DNA from: JACKHA01 sp041401985 | GTDB taxonomy: Bacteria > Planctomycetota > Phycisphaerae > Phycisphaerales > UBA1924 | DNA length: 64,000 bases | Assembly (NCBI GenBank): GCA_041401985.1 | Contig: JAWKTE010000008.1 | Coordinates: forward strand, 1 to 64,000 | Direction: 5' to 3' | Shown: positions 50,776 through 59,295 of the stretch, one piece after another | Numbering within the stretch: position 1 is the first letter of the stretch | Layout: each line of letters opens with the position of its first letter | Translations under genes and position numbers: made by a program | Notes under the pieces: model-generated | The model's database searches: none | What the model saw: the letters and a program-made list of their open reading frames with translations, nothing else | What the model was told of the DNA's origin: nothing

Positions 50776-52400
50776 GCCGGACGCCGCACGAGCAGACGTT
50801 GTCGGTGACGGCGGGGCGCCTGCGGGAGCGCTGCCGCGCGGTGGGCCTGCCCGTGTGGCGTTGCCTCGTGGACGGGACGGTGGTGGAGCACCCGACGACG
50901 CGTGGGCTTGCGGGGCTGTGGCTTGGCGCGGGGATGATCGAGCGTCTGATCGGTCGGGCGGTGCAGGCGTGGCGTGGGGAGGACCCGGGCGCGCCGGTGC
51001 GGCTGTTCGACGGGTGCTGGCTGCTGGGGATGCCCGAGCGTGTGGCGGGTCGGATCGCGGGGTACCACGTTGCGATGGCGCTCTCGCACGAGGCGCTGTA
51101 TGCCGAGCACTTCCTGGCGGCGTGCTCCGGGGCGCAGCTTGACGCGCCGGCGACGCGGCACGCGCTGGAGCCGCTGGCGCGGCACACGGGGGCGTCGGTC
51201 GGGGACCTGGGGCGGCTAATGCGCTGGATGGCGGCGGACCTTGATGAGTTGGCGGGGGCGTCGCGGTCGCTGTCGGACTTCACCGATGCGCTGACGTTCT
51301 CGTACGAGACGATCGACCTGCTGTATGCGCTGGGGCGTTCGATGAGCCGCCCGGAGCGTCCGGACGTGTTCGTGCGTCGGGCGCTGGTGTCGCTGCAGTC
51401 GGTGCTGGACTTCCACTGGATCGGTGCGGCGTTCATCGACGACGACCGGATGCTGCCGGGGGTTTCGGGCACGGTCGTGCTGGAGCAGGACGCGCGGATC
51501 GACACCTACACGGTGGAGAAGGCGCTGCGGCGGATGCTCGAGACGCACGAGGACCCGGAGGGCGGGGAGATCCACGAGTCGTTCCCGGGGACGGGGGCGC
51601 TGGGCGGGCCGCAGGTGTACTGCGTGCCGCTGACGCGGAACGCGCGGGTGGTCGGCGTGCTGGCGGCCGGGGACAAGCACGGGGACGATCCGCAGGTCTC
51701 GACGTTCGACACGGGCCTGATCGACGCGGCGGCGTGCCAGATCAGCCCGTTCCTGGAGACGACGGCGTTGTATGCCGAGCAGCACGCGATGTTCATGGGG
51801 ACGCTGTCGGCGCTGACCAGCGCGATCGACGCGAAGGACCCGTACACGTGCGGGCACTCGTCGCGGGTGGCGTACCTGGCTGCGGCGCTGGCGCAGAAGG
51901 TGGGGCTGGACGGGGACACGGTGGAGCGGGTGCACATCGCGGGGCTGGTGCACGATGTCGGGAAGATCGGGGTGCCGGAGGCGGTGCTGGGCAAGGCGGG
52001 GCGTCTGACGGACGAGGAGTTCGAGCAGATCAAGAAGCACCCGGCGATCGGGCACAAGATCCTGCAGGGGATCCCCGCGCTGCGCGACGTGCTGCCGGGC
52101 GTGCTCCATCACCACGAGCGGTGGGACGGCAAGGGATACCCGACGGGGCGTGCGGGGGAGGACATCCCGCTGTTCGCGCGGCTGATCGGGATCGCGGACA
52201 CGTTCGACGCGATGAGTTCGAGCCGCTCGTACCGGGCGGCGATGGAGCGGGAGAAGGTCCGGGAGGAGATCCGGCGGTGCGGGGGGACGCAGTTCGACCC
52301 GCGGCTTGTGGAGCCGTTCCTGCAGATCGACATGGGCGAGTACGACAACATGCTGCGGTCGGCGCGGGGGCCGGACTACGGGTTGGATGAGGCGGCGTAG
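50772..52400 (+). CDS. HD-GYP domain phosphodiesterase with GAF-like sensor region
   Basis: A 542-residue protein expected to hydrolyse cyclic di-GMP. Residues 1-200 are not recognised. About 200-335 look like a GAF domain (RPDVFVRRALVSLQSVLDFHWIGAAF). The HD-GYP domain follows, from about 345: DPYTCGHSSRVAYLAAALA, HIAGLVHDVGKIGVPEAVLGK (HD near residue 393), and HHHERWDGKGYPTGRAGEDI (HHExxDGxGYP near 455). All catalytic residues are present. It is translationally coupled to the receiver gene before it. It probably links a signal to motility, pilus or biofilm control. Confidence 0.95.
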   Translation: MSRTPHEQTLSVTAGRLRERCRAVGLPVWRCLVDGTVVEHPTTRGLAGLWLGAGMIERLIGRAVQAWRGEDPGAPVRLFDGCWLLGMPERVAGRIAGYHVAMALSHEALYAEHFLAACSGAQLDAPATRHALEPLARHTGASVGDLGRLMRWMAADLDELAGASRSLSDFTDALTFSYETIDLLYALGRSMSRPERPDVFVRRALVSLQSVLDFHWIGAAFIDDDRMLPGVSGTVVLEQDARIDTYTVEKALRRMLETHEDPEGGEIHESFPGTGALGGPQVYCVPLTRNARVVGVLAAGDKHGDDPQVSTFDTGLIDAAACQISPFLETTALYAEQHAMFMGTLSALTSAIDAKDPYTCGHSSRVAYLAAALAQKVGLDGDTVERVHIAGLVHDVGKIGVPEAVLGKAGRLTDEEFEQIKKHPAIGHKILQGIPALRDVLPGVLHHHERWDGKGYPTGRAGEDIPLFARLIGIADTFDAMSSSRSYRAAMEREKVREEIRRCGGTQFDPRLVEPFLQIDMGEYDNMLRSARGPDYGLDEAA

Positions 52401-52411
52401 GCGGAGCGCGA

Positions 52412-52468
52412 TTCACCACGGAGACACGGAGAGCACAGAGAGAGCCAGTGAATGGGCTCTTCTCCGTG
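52412..52468. repeat. CACGGAGA repeat element with hairpin after the HD-GYP gene
   Basis: TTCACCACGGAGACACGGAG (52413-52432) begins an element also seen at 50014-50047. Its CACGGAGA (52425-52432) pairs with TCTCCGTG (52461-52468) and inner AGAGCC (52441-52446) with GGCTCT (52455-52460). It is a small imperfect hairpin that could end transcription of the HD-GYP gene. Elements of this style are common in planctomycetes, in my recollection. Confidence 0.6.
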
Positions 52469-52547
52469 CCCGGTGTGTCTGCAGTGATTCGTTGTTGTCG
52501 CTCTGGAGAGGCGATGCTCGTGGCGCTGCGAGGGGGCGGGCGGCGGG

Positions 52548-55500
52548 TTACTTGCCCTCGTACCAGTTCTTGGAGACGTGGGCGTCGACGAGCAGGGGGA
52601 CGGAAAGGGACATGGCGGCCTCCATGCGGGCCTTGATGGCGTGCATGGCGTCGGTCGCGACGGCGTCGGGGGCTTCGAAGACGAGTTCGTCGTGGATCTG
52701 GAGGAGCATGCGGACGCCGTGGGGGATGGCGGGGGCGGGGTGAGCCGCTGCGGTGCCGGCGCTCTGCTTCTTGTGGCGCTCTGCCTTCCCCTTCGTCGCT
52801 TCGTCGCTTCGTCGCTGCGTCGCTTCGTTCTGGCGTATCTCCCGCCAGATCTCGACCATGGCGAGTTTGATGAGGTCGGCGGCGGAGCCCTGGACGACGG
52901 AGTTGATGGCGACGCGTTCGGCCAGGGCGCGGCGCTGGGGGTTGTTCGATTCGATGTCGGTGATGGGGCGGCGGCGTTTGAGCATCGTTTCGACGTAGCC
53001 GTGGCGGCGGGCCTGCTCGACGCACTCCTGGAGGAACGTGGTGATGCCGGCGAACTTTCGTTTGTAGCCGTCGATGATCTCGGCGGCGGCGGGGGTCTCG
53101 ATGGAGAGGCGGCGTGCGAGGCCGAAGGGCGTGATGCCGTAGACGATGCCGAAGTTGACCATCTTGGCGCCGGAGCGCTGCTCGCGGGTGACGTCCTCGG
53201 GCTTGATGGCGTGGATCTGGGCGGCCACCGCGGTGTGGATGTCCTGGCCCTCGAGGAAGGCGGCGATGAGGTTGGGGTCGCGTGAGAGGTGGGCGAGGAT
53301 GCGGAGTTCGATCTGGGAGTAGTCGGCCGAGACGAGGGAGCAGCCCTCCGGGGCGATGAAGGCCTTGCGGATCTCGCGCCCGATGTCGGTGCGGATGGGG
53401 ATGTTCTGGAGGTTGGGGTCGCTGGCGGCGAGGCGTCCGGTGGCGGCGACGGTCTGGTGGAAGGTGCAGTGGATGCGCCCGGTGTCGGGGTTGATCTCGT
53501 CCTTGAGGGCGACGAGGTAGGTCGAGACGAGCTTGGCGAGTTGGCGGTACTCGAGCACGAGGCGGGGAATGGGGGATTCGATGGCGGGGTCGTCGGCGAG
53601 TCTGTCGAGGACCTCGGCGTCGGTGGAGTAGCCGGTCTTGGTGCGTTTGACGGGCTTGATGCCGAGGCCGGGGTCGGCGGCGTTGGGCTTGTTGAAGAGC
53701 AGGCCCGAGAGTTGCTTGGGCGAGTCGGGGTCGATCGTGCGTCCGACGGCGGTCTGGCAGGCCTCGTGGAAGCGGTCGAGGACGTGGTCGATCTGGGCGC
53801 GGAGGCGGTGGGTCTGGCGGTCGAGTTCGGCGGGATCGACGAGGATGCCGGCGCGTTCCATGTCGGCCAGCGCGCCGATGAGGGGGACTTCGAGGTCGCG
53901 GTAGAGTCCGCCCAGGCCCATGGCGCGGAGTTGCGGCTGAAAGAGGGCGTCGAGTTGGAGGGTGACGTCGGCGTCCTCGGCGGCGTAGCGGGTGGCCAGG
54001 TCGAGCGGGACGGTGTCAAAGGTCTTCTGGTTCTTGCCGGTGCCGATGAGGTCGGAGATGGGGATGTTGGTGCGGCGGAGCAGGGCGAGGGCCAGGGCGT
54101 CCATGGAATGGCTGGAGCGGGCCGAGTCGATGAGGTAGGAGGCGATCATGGTGTCGCCGCCGGCGGAGCCTTCGCCGCCTTTGTGGTCGGGGCCGGCGGG
54201 CTGTGTTCCGGCGATCTGGGCGCCGCCGTCTTCGCCGTAGCCTCGGAGGTCGATGCCGGCGCGGGCGAGCACGACGAGGTCGTACTTGAGGTTGTGGCCG
54301 ACCTTGGGTTTCGAGGGGTCTTCGAGGATGGGGCGAAGGGCGTCGAGGACGGTGGTCTCGTCGAGGTGTTTGTCGGGGGTGGGTGAGCGGACGGGGACGT
54401 ACCAGGCGGTGGCGGGTTTGGTGGAGAGGGAGAGGCCGCAGAGGTCGGCGCGGGTGGGGCGGATGTGGGTGGTTTCGGTGTCGATGGCGATGACGGGCGC
54501 GGTGTGGAGTTCGGCGAGGAGTTCGTCGAGGTCGGCGCGGGTGGCGGCCATGCGGTAGTGGTCGCTGGTTGCGGCGGCGTTGTTGGATGATGGTGCGGGC
54601 GAGTCGGCGGCGAGGGCGCCGAAGAGGGAGTCGGCGGGGGCGACGTCGTTGGATCGTCGCTTGGAGCGGGAGGTGTTGGTGGAGTTGAATGACGTCGCCG
54701 TGGACGCGCCGGACGAGTCGCTGGCGTCTCCCGGGGCGGGCATGACCTCGGGCTGGCCGAGCAGGGCGCGGACCTCGTCCTGGTAGCGGTTGAAGCCGAG
54801 TTCCTTGCAGATGGGGATGAGGCGGTCGAGGTGGATGCGGCTTGTGCTTGCGGCGTCGAGGTCGAGCGAGACCGGGGCGTCGTGGCGGAGGGTGACGAGT
54901 TGCTTGGAGAGGGGGAGCGCGGGAGCGGTGGCGCGGATGTTCTCGCCGCGTTTGCCCTTGATGGAGTCGGCGGCGGCCAGGAGCGCGTCGAGCGAGCCGT
55001 GCTCGGCGATGAGCTGGGCGGCGGTCTTTGGGCCGATGCCGGGCACGCCGGGGACGTTGTCGACGGTGTCGCCCATGAGGGCGAGCATGTCGATGACCTG
55101 AGCCGGGGTGAGTCCGGTGTCTTCTTTGAATGAGGATTCGGTGATGAGCCCGTCGGTGTGGAGGTCGAAGAGTTCGACATGGTCCTCTTCGAGCAGTTGC
55201 TTGAGGTCCTTGTCCTTCGAGATGATGCGGATCTTCAGGTCGGGTCGCTCGCGCCGGAAGTGGGTGATGAGCGTGGCGATGGTGTCGTCGGCCTCGAAGG
55301 ACTCGACGCCGACGGTCTGGATGCCGATCTCGGCGAGGATCTTCAGGCAGCGCTCGACCTGCGGGCGGAGGTCCTCGGGCGGCGGGGGGCGCTGGGCTTT
55401 GTACTGCGGGTACAACTCGCTGCGGAAGGTCTCTTTGTCGCCGGAGATGTCGAGGGCGACGGCGATGGCGTCGGGCGGGCCGCCCCAGGCGGCCATCGCG

Positions 55501-55655
55501 GGGCCCTCGCCGCGGAGGAGTTTGAGGATCATGCCCACGAACCCGAAGGTCATGTTTGTGGGCTCTTTGGTGACGGGGCTGGTCAGGGGGGTGCGGATGG
55601 CGTGGTAGGCGCGGAAGAACTGGGCGTAGCCGTCGATGAGGTAGAGGGTGGGCAT
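52548..55655 (-). CDS. polA: DNA polymerase I
   Basis: A 1035-residue Pol I with all three domains. The 5'-3' exonuclease covers about 1-300 (LYLIDGYAQFFRAYHAI, EADDTIATL, VPGVPGIGPKTAAQL). The 3'-5' exonuclease starts near 385 (VIAIDTETTHIRPTRADLCG, with the DTE motif) and appears intact. The polymerase domain (about 600-1035) has motif A LVSADYSQIELRILAHLSR, motif B QRSGAKMVNFGIVYGITPFGLA and motif C RMLLQIHDELVFEAP. An extra ~28 residues (about 937-965) of QRRSDEATK-type sequence are inserted before motif C, encoded by tandem TTCGTCGC repeats. A linker at about 315-380 is Ser/Ala-rich. The frame is intact. Confidence 0.97.
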   Translation of the reverse strand: MPTLYLIDGYAQFFRAYHAIRTPLTSPVTKEPTNMTFGFVGMILKLLRGEGPAMAAWGGPPDAIAVALDISGDKETFRSELYPQYKAQRPPPPEDLRPQVERCLKILAEIGIQTVGVESFEADDTIATLITHFRRERPDLKIRIISKDKDLKQLLEEDHVELFDLHTDGLITESSFKEDTGLTPAQVIDMLALMGDTVDNVPGVPGIGPKTAAQLIAEHGSLDALLAAADSIKGKRGENIRATAPALPLSKQLVTLRHDAPVSLDLDAASTSRIHLDRLIPICKELGFNRYQDEVRALLGQPEVMPAPGDASDSSGASTATSFNSTNTSRSKRRSNDVAPADSLFGALAADSPAPSSNNAAATSDHYRMAATRADLDELLAELHTAPVIAIDTETTHIRPTRADLCGLSLSTKPATAWYVPVRSPTPDKHLDETTVLDALRPILEDPSKPKVGHNLKYDLVVLARAGIDLRGYGEDGGAQIAGTQPAGPDHKGGEGSAGGDTMIASYLIDSARSSHSMDALALALLRRTNIPISDLIGTGKNQKTFDTVPLDLATRYAAEDADVTLQLDALFQPQLRAMGLGGLYRDLEVPLIGALADMERAGILVDPAELDRQTHRLRAQIDHVLDRFHEACQTAVGRTIDPDSPKQLSGLLFNKPNAADPGLGIKPVKRTKTGYSTDAEVLDRLADDPAIESPIPRLVLEYRQLAKLVSTYLVALKDEINPDTGRIHCTFHQTVAATGRLAASDPNLQNIPIRTDIGREIRKAFIAPEGCSLVSADYSQIELRILAHLSRDPNLIAAFLEGQDIHTAVAAQIHAIKPEDVTREQRSGAKMVNFGIVYGITPFGLARRLSIETPAAAEIIDGYKRKFAGITTFLQECVEQARRHGYVETMLKRRRPITDIESNNPQRRALAERVAINSVVQGSAADLIKLAMVEIWREIRQNEATQRRSDEATKGKAERHKKQSAGTAAAHPAPAIPHGVRMLLQIHDELVFEAPDAVATDAMHAIKARMEAAMSLSVPLLVDAHVSKNWYEGK
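52792..52830. repeat. Tandem 8-base TTCGTCGC repeat inside polA
   Basis: About 4.9 copies: three perfect TTCGTCGC, one TGCGTCGC and a partial TTCGTTC. On the minus strand, three units give the 8-residue period RRSDEATK. It is the cause of the insertion before polymerase motif C. Length change by slippage would need steps of three units to keep the frame. Confidence 0.85.
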
Positions 55656-55804
55656 GGGGAGAGCCTACGGCAGATCCGCGGCGACTGTCGGCAGCGTCGT
55701 GCGGCGGCGCGGGCGCGGCGCACGTCCCTCGCGTCGCGGAGAAGTGTCGTGCGGGGCTCTGAACGTACTGCGAAGGGGGCGGGGCCCCTCGATGTCTCGG
55801 ACGA

Positions 55805-56689
55805 CTACCTGCGCCGGCGTCCTGCCAGCACTCCGCCGAACGCCAGCACGAGCGCCGAGCCGGGGGCCGGGACGATGGTGTTGACGTGGGCGATGAGTTG
55901 TTCGAGGGAGATCTCGGTGAGGATGCGTCCCTGCTCTTCGGAGACGCCGACGCCGACGTGGATGTGCCCGGCGGCGACGCTCCAGGCGGGGTCGTTGGGG
56001 TCGCTGTGCATGGACTGGTACCACAGGCCGTGGTACCCGATGTACTCGGAGAGGAAGGTGCCGCCGGCGTTGGCGCTGGTGTCGATGAAGGCGGGCACGC
56101 CGACACTGGAGTTGTTGACGGCGTTCACGATGTTCTGCATGGGCAGTGTGGAGTCGCGGTATCTGTTGGCGGGCCAGGTGGGGTCGGGCGGGCTCTGGTC
56201 CGGCTGGAAGGGGGCCTGGTAGTCGCTGGTCCAGGAGGTGCGGTTGCGGTTGCGGGACTCGACCTCCCAGGAGAGGCCGCTGGCGCCGCGGCTGAAGGTG
56301 ATGATGGCGACGGGCTTGATCTCGTCGGTGATGCGCCACCAGTCGGCGGAGGTGTCCTGGTAGTCGACCTCGAAGTCGCCCTCGCCCTTGCCCCAGGAGG
56401 GGCCGGTCTGTCCGGGGAACTCGGGGAAGAAGGAGTGGATGTTGTAGCCCGAGCCGCGCCAGTTCTCGCCCTGCCAGCCTGCGGGGTTCTGGGCGGGGTT
56501 TGTGGAGAACTGGCGGACCATGTTGTTGGTGTTGGGCCAGTAGCCGGTGATCATGATGTTGTTGGTATGGGCGGCGGCGGCGGGGAGGGCCGGGAGTGCC
56601 GGGGCCAGCATCGCCAGGGCGAGCGGGGCGGCGGCTCGGGCCGGGGCGGCGCTTCGGGGAACGCACGGAAGCGTGGGGCGGTTGTTCAT
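55805..56689 (-). CDS. Exported pyroglutamyl-peptidase (C15)-like PEP-CTERM protein
   Basis: A 294-residue secreted protein: signal peptide (LPALPAAAAHT), body and tail PAPGSALVLAFGGVLAGRRRR. The body starts NNIMITGYWPNTNNMVRQF, like the ILVTGF start of pyroglutamyl peptidases, then DFEVDYQDTSADWWRITDEIKP and STLPMQNIVNAVNNSS. It then has AFIDTSANAGGTFLSEYIGYHGL, where C15 enzymes have the catalytic Cys (AGxxxCN). Here the place of the Cys seems to hold Ser, so classical activity is doubtful. Fold assignment is inference at medium confidence. Confidence 0.78.
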   Translation of the reverse strand: MNNRPTLPCVPRSAAPARAAAPLALAMLAPALPALPAAAAHTNNIMITGYWPNTNNMVRQFSTNPAQNPAGWQGENWRGSGYNIHSFFPEFPGQTGPSWGKGEGDFEVDYQDTSADWWRITDEIKPVAIITFSRGASGLSWEVESRNRNRTSWTSDYQAPFQPDQSPPDPTWPANRYRDSTLPMQNIVNAVNNSSVGVPAFIDTSANAGGTFLSEYIGYHGLWYQSMHSDPNDPAWSVAAGHIHVGVGVSEEQGRILTEISLEQLIAHVNTIVPAPGSALVLAFGGVLAGRRRR

Positions 56690-56849
56690 GGTCGAGAGTG
56701 TCGCAGCAATGGCGGGGCGAATCAACCGCGGCGTGCGCGGATTTGGCCGGTGCGGTGCGGGTTTCGGCGGTCGGGCTTGAGGAGCGGGTCGGGCGAGCCG
56801 AAGGCACTGGTTGCGGCGGGCCGAACAGCCGCCGGAATGGAGCCTGCAC

Positions 56850-57362
56850 ATGGACCCGAAGACGAGCCCGAACGCGAGCCGGAACGCCAGCCAGAATGCG
56901 GGCGGATCGACCCCCGAGGCGACGCCGGCGGAGATGATCAAGTCGTCGTTCGCGGCCCTGGAGCCGCGGGCGCCGGAGGTGGTGGACCGGTTCTATGACC
57001 GCCTGTTCACGGCGGCACCGGGCGTGCGTCCGCTGTTTCCCGAGGACATGTCGGGGCAGAAGAAGCACCTGCTGGGCGCGATCGGGCTGGTGGTGAAGAA
57101 CGCGGATCGGCTCGAGACGCTGCGTGAGCCGCTGGAGCAGATGGGCGAGCGGCACGTTGGTTATGGGGCGAAGGCGGAGCACTACCCGGTGGTGCGTGAC
57201 ACGCTGCTGGCGACGCTGGCGGAGTTCGCCGGGCCGCTGTGGACCAGCGCGATGGCGGGGGCGTGGGCCGGTGCGATCAACGGGGTGACGGGATACATGC
57301 TGGAGGGCGCGGGGCAGAACGCCGGCGAGCCCGAGGCTGGCACGAAGCGGCGCGCGGCCTGA
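56850..57362 (+). CDS. Single-domain globin (bacterial hemoglobin-like)
   Basis: A 170-residue globin of the flavohemoglobin/single-domain family. A disordered Asn/Ser-rich lead precedes MIKSSFAALEPRAPEVVDRF at about 30. The helix-A/B pattern, DRLFTAAPGVRPLF with the CD-corner Phe, and QMGERHVGYGAKAEHYPVV with the proximal His102 are typical. No FAD domain follows. It probably binds O2 or NO. The ATG at 56850 is used; an upstream TTG is possible. Confidence 0.9.
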   Translation: MDPKTSPNASRNASQNAGGSTPEATPAEMIKSSFAALEPRAPEVVDRFYDRLFTAAPGVRPLFPEDMSGQKKHLLGAIGLVVKNADRLETLREPLEQMGERHVGYGAKAEHYPVVRDTLLATLAEFAGPLWTSAMAGAWAGAINGVTGYMLEGAGQNAGEPEAGTKRRAA

Positions 57363-57463
57363 GGGCGATCTGTCCGTGCGAACAGCCCGAGCGATCGCGC
57401 GGCGTGATCGTCCGACGTGTTGCAACCTACGCTGCGACTTGGCCGCCCTTTGAGGAGCCCGGC

Positions 57464-58138
57464 ATGTCGCACGCGTTGTGGTCGTCGATCGATGGGTATT
57501 TCAATGACGCGCTGATGGGCAGCGACCCGGAGTTGGCCGCGGCGCTGGATGGGGCGCGGGCGGCCGGCCGCGATGCGGGGTTGCCGGACATCGCGGTGGC
57601 GGCGAACCAGGGGCGGCTGCTGTCGTTGCTGGTGCTGGCGATGGGGGCCAGGAACGTGCTGGAGATCGGCACGCTGGGCGGGTACAGCGCGATCTGCCTG
57701 GCGCGGGCGCTGCCGGCGGGCGGGCGGCTGGTGACGCTGGAGGCCGACGCGAAGCACGCGGCGGTGGCGCGGGCGAACATCGCGGCGTCGAGGCCGGCGT
57801 GCGAGGTGGAGGTGGTGGAGGGGGCGGCGCTGGAGACGCTGCCGGGGGTGATCGGCGCGAGCCAGGCAAAGTTTGATCTGGTGTTCATCGACGCGGACAA
57901 GCGGAACATCCCGGCGTATGTGGAGCTCGCGATCGGGGCGACGCGCTCGGGCGGGGTGATCGTGGTGGACAACGTGGTCCGCGACGGGCGGGTGCTGGAA
58001 GAGTCGGACGATCCGAACGTGGCGGGGGTGCGCCGGCTGGTGGAGATGTTGCGGGGGGACCGGCGGGTGCAGGCGGCGGCGCTGCAGACGGTGGGGGAGA
58101 AGGGGCACGACGGGTTTCTGGTGGCGGTGGTGCGGTAG
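57464..58138 (+). CDS. Class I O-methyltransferase (COMT-like)
   Basis: A 224-residue SAM-dependent O-methyltransferase of the Methyltransf_3 family. Motif I is NVLEIGTLGGYSAICLARAL, and VTLEADAKHAAVARANIAAS follows. The metal/Asp motif is LVFIDADKRNIPAY, then VIVVDNVVRDGRV. These match catechol O-methyltransferase-like bacterial enzymes. The ATG at 57464 follows GAGGAG. A perfect terminator hairpin follows the stop. The substrate is unknown. Confidence 0.94.
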   Translation: MSHALWSSIDGYFNDALMGSDPELAAALDGARAAGRDAGLPDIAVAANQGRLLSLLVLAMGARNVLEIGTLGGYSAICLARALPAGGRLVTLEADAKHAAVARANIAASRPACEVEVVEGAALETLPGVIGASQAKFDLVFIDADKRNIPAYVELAIGATRSGGVIVVDNVVRDGRVLEESDDPNVAGVRRLVEMLRGDRRVQAAALQTVGEKGHDGFLVAVVR

Positions 58139-58173
58139 GGGTGACTGCGAGTCGCAGGCGTACCGAATGAACA

Positions 58174-58209
58174 GAGCCGGCCGCGTGTTGCGGCCGGCTC
58201 GTTTGTTTG
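58174..58209 (+). terminator. Intrinsic terminator after the O-methyltransferase
   Basis: GAGCCGGCCGC (58174-58184), loop GTGTT, GCGGCCGGCTC (58190-58200): a perfect 11-base-pair stem followed by GTTTGTTTGG. It sits between convergent genes. Confidence 0.88.
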
Positions 58210-58309
58210 GTGGCGTGATTGCCCCCTCCGTCATGCTCGCCGAGCCTCGCATGACACCTCCCCCGCGGCGCGGGGGAGGGGCGCGGTGGCGCGGCGCGAA
58301 GGAAGCGGC

Positions 58310-59131
58310 TTAGCGGCGGAGTTTGGAGAGCAGGCGGAGGATCTCGAGGTAGAGCCAGATGAGGGTGACCAGCAGGGCCCAGCCGGCGTACCACTCCATG
58401 TACTTCGGCTGGCCGGAGCGGATGCCGTTCTCGATCATCTCGAAGTCGAGGATGAGGGCCAGCGAGGCGAGGGCGACGACGACGACGCTCAGGCCGATGG
58501 AGATGGGGCTGTTGTTGGTGAAGGAGAAGAGAGAGATGAGCGAGTTGTTGCCGATGAGCATGAGGACGAGCGCGAGGAGCCCGAACAGGACGTAGCCGAG
58601 GATGCCGGCGGTGACGACGGCGCGGAAGATGCGTCCGGGTCGGATGATGCGGGTGGCGTAGCCGACGAGCATGCCGCCGGCGACGGCCATGGTGAGGATG
58701 AGGGCCTGGAAGGGCAGGGCCTCCATATTGTTGCCGGGGATACGGGTGGCGACGACAAGGGAGATCCAGCCGACGAACGCGCCCTTGGCGATGGCGTAGA
58801 TGGGCGCGACGAATGGCGCGGCCTTGTGGGCGAACATCAGCACCAGCGAGCAGATGAGGGCGACGACCATGCCCCCAATGCCCAGCGGGAGTGCCAGGCC
58901 TTGGCTGGTCTGGATGAGCGACCAGGACCCGAGCGCGGAGAACATCGTCAGGCCGATGAGGATGGCGCTGGCCGTGAGGGTGCCGCCGAGGGTCATCATG
59001 CCGGGGCGTGCGGCGGGGATGGCGGCGGTGCCGGGCGCGGCGCCGCCGGCGAGCTGGGTCCACTGCGTGGGCTGCTGGACGGTGCCGCCGGTCTGGAAGG
59101 GGTTGAGGGCGGGGTTCGATGATCTGAGCAT
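58310..59131 (-). CDS. Bax inhibitor-1/YccA-family membrane protein
   Basis: A 273-residue polytopic membrane protein with a cytosolic N-terminal ~45 residues and seven hydrophobic segments. Family marks are the GLALPLGIGGMVVALI start region, a conserved YAIAKGAFVGWISLVV and the Asp-containing last helices (ALILDFEMIENGIRSGQPKYMEWYAGWALLVTLIW). The C-terminus is basic (LSKLRR). Members are linked to ion homeostasis, mainly from eukaryotic work; the bacterial role is unclear. It converges on the O-methyltransferase gene. Confidence 0.92.
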   Translation of the reverse strand: MLRSSNPALNPFQTGGTVQQPTQWTQLAGGAAPGTAAIPAARPGMMTLGGTLTASAILIGLTMFSALGSWSLIQTSQGLALPLGIGGMVVALICSLVLMFAHKAAPFVAPIYAIAKGAFVGWISLVVATRIPGNNMEALPFQALILTMAVAGGMLVGYATRIIRPGRIFRAVVTAGILGYVLFGLLALVLMLIGNNSLISLFSFTNNSPISIGLSVVVVALASLALILDFEMIENGIRSGQPKYMEWYAGWALLVTLIWLYLEILRLLSKLRR

Positions 59132-59295
59132 GGGCGAGCCTCCGTGTCTGTTCGGGCGAAGTATATATCGGCGGGGGGACGGGTTGATTCCAAAGGGCCG
59201 AGGGAATGGGGTGGATTCACGATGCCGAGGCCCGGTTTCGCGGCGTGTTCGCCGGGGACCAACGGCGTGCGGCGTGGGCGGGAAGGGGCGATGTG

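Noticed and set aside
52792..52830. Possible CRISPR array at the TTCGTCGC repeats
   Set aside because: The unit is 8 bases with no spacers, inside the polA reading frame, and no cas genes are present.
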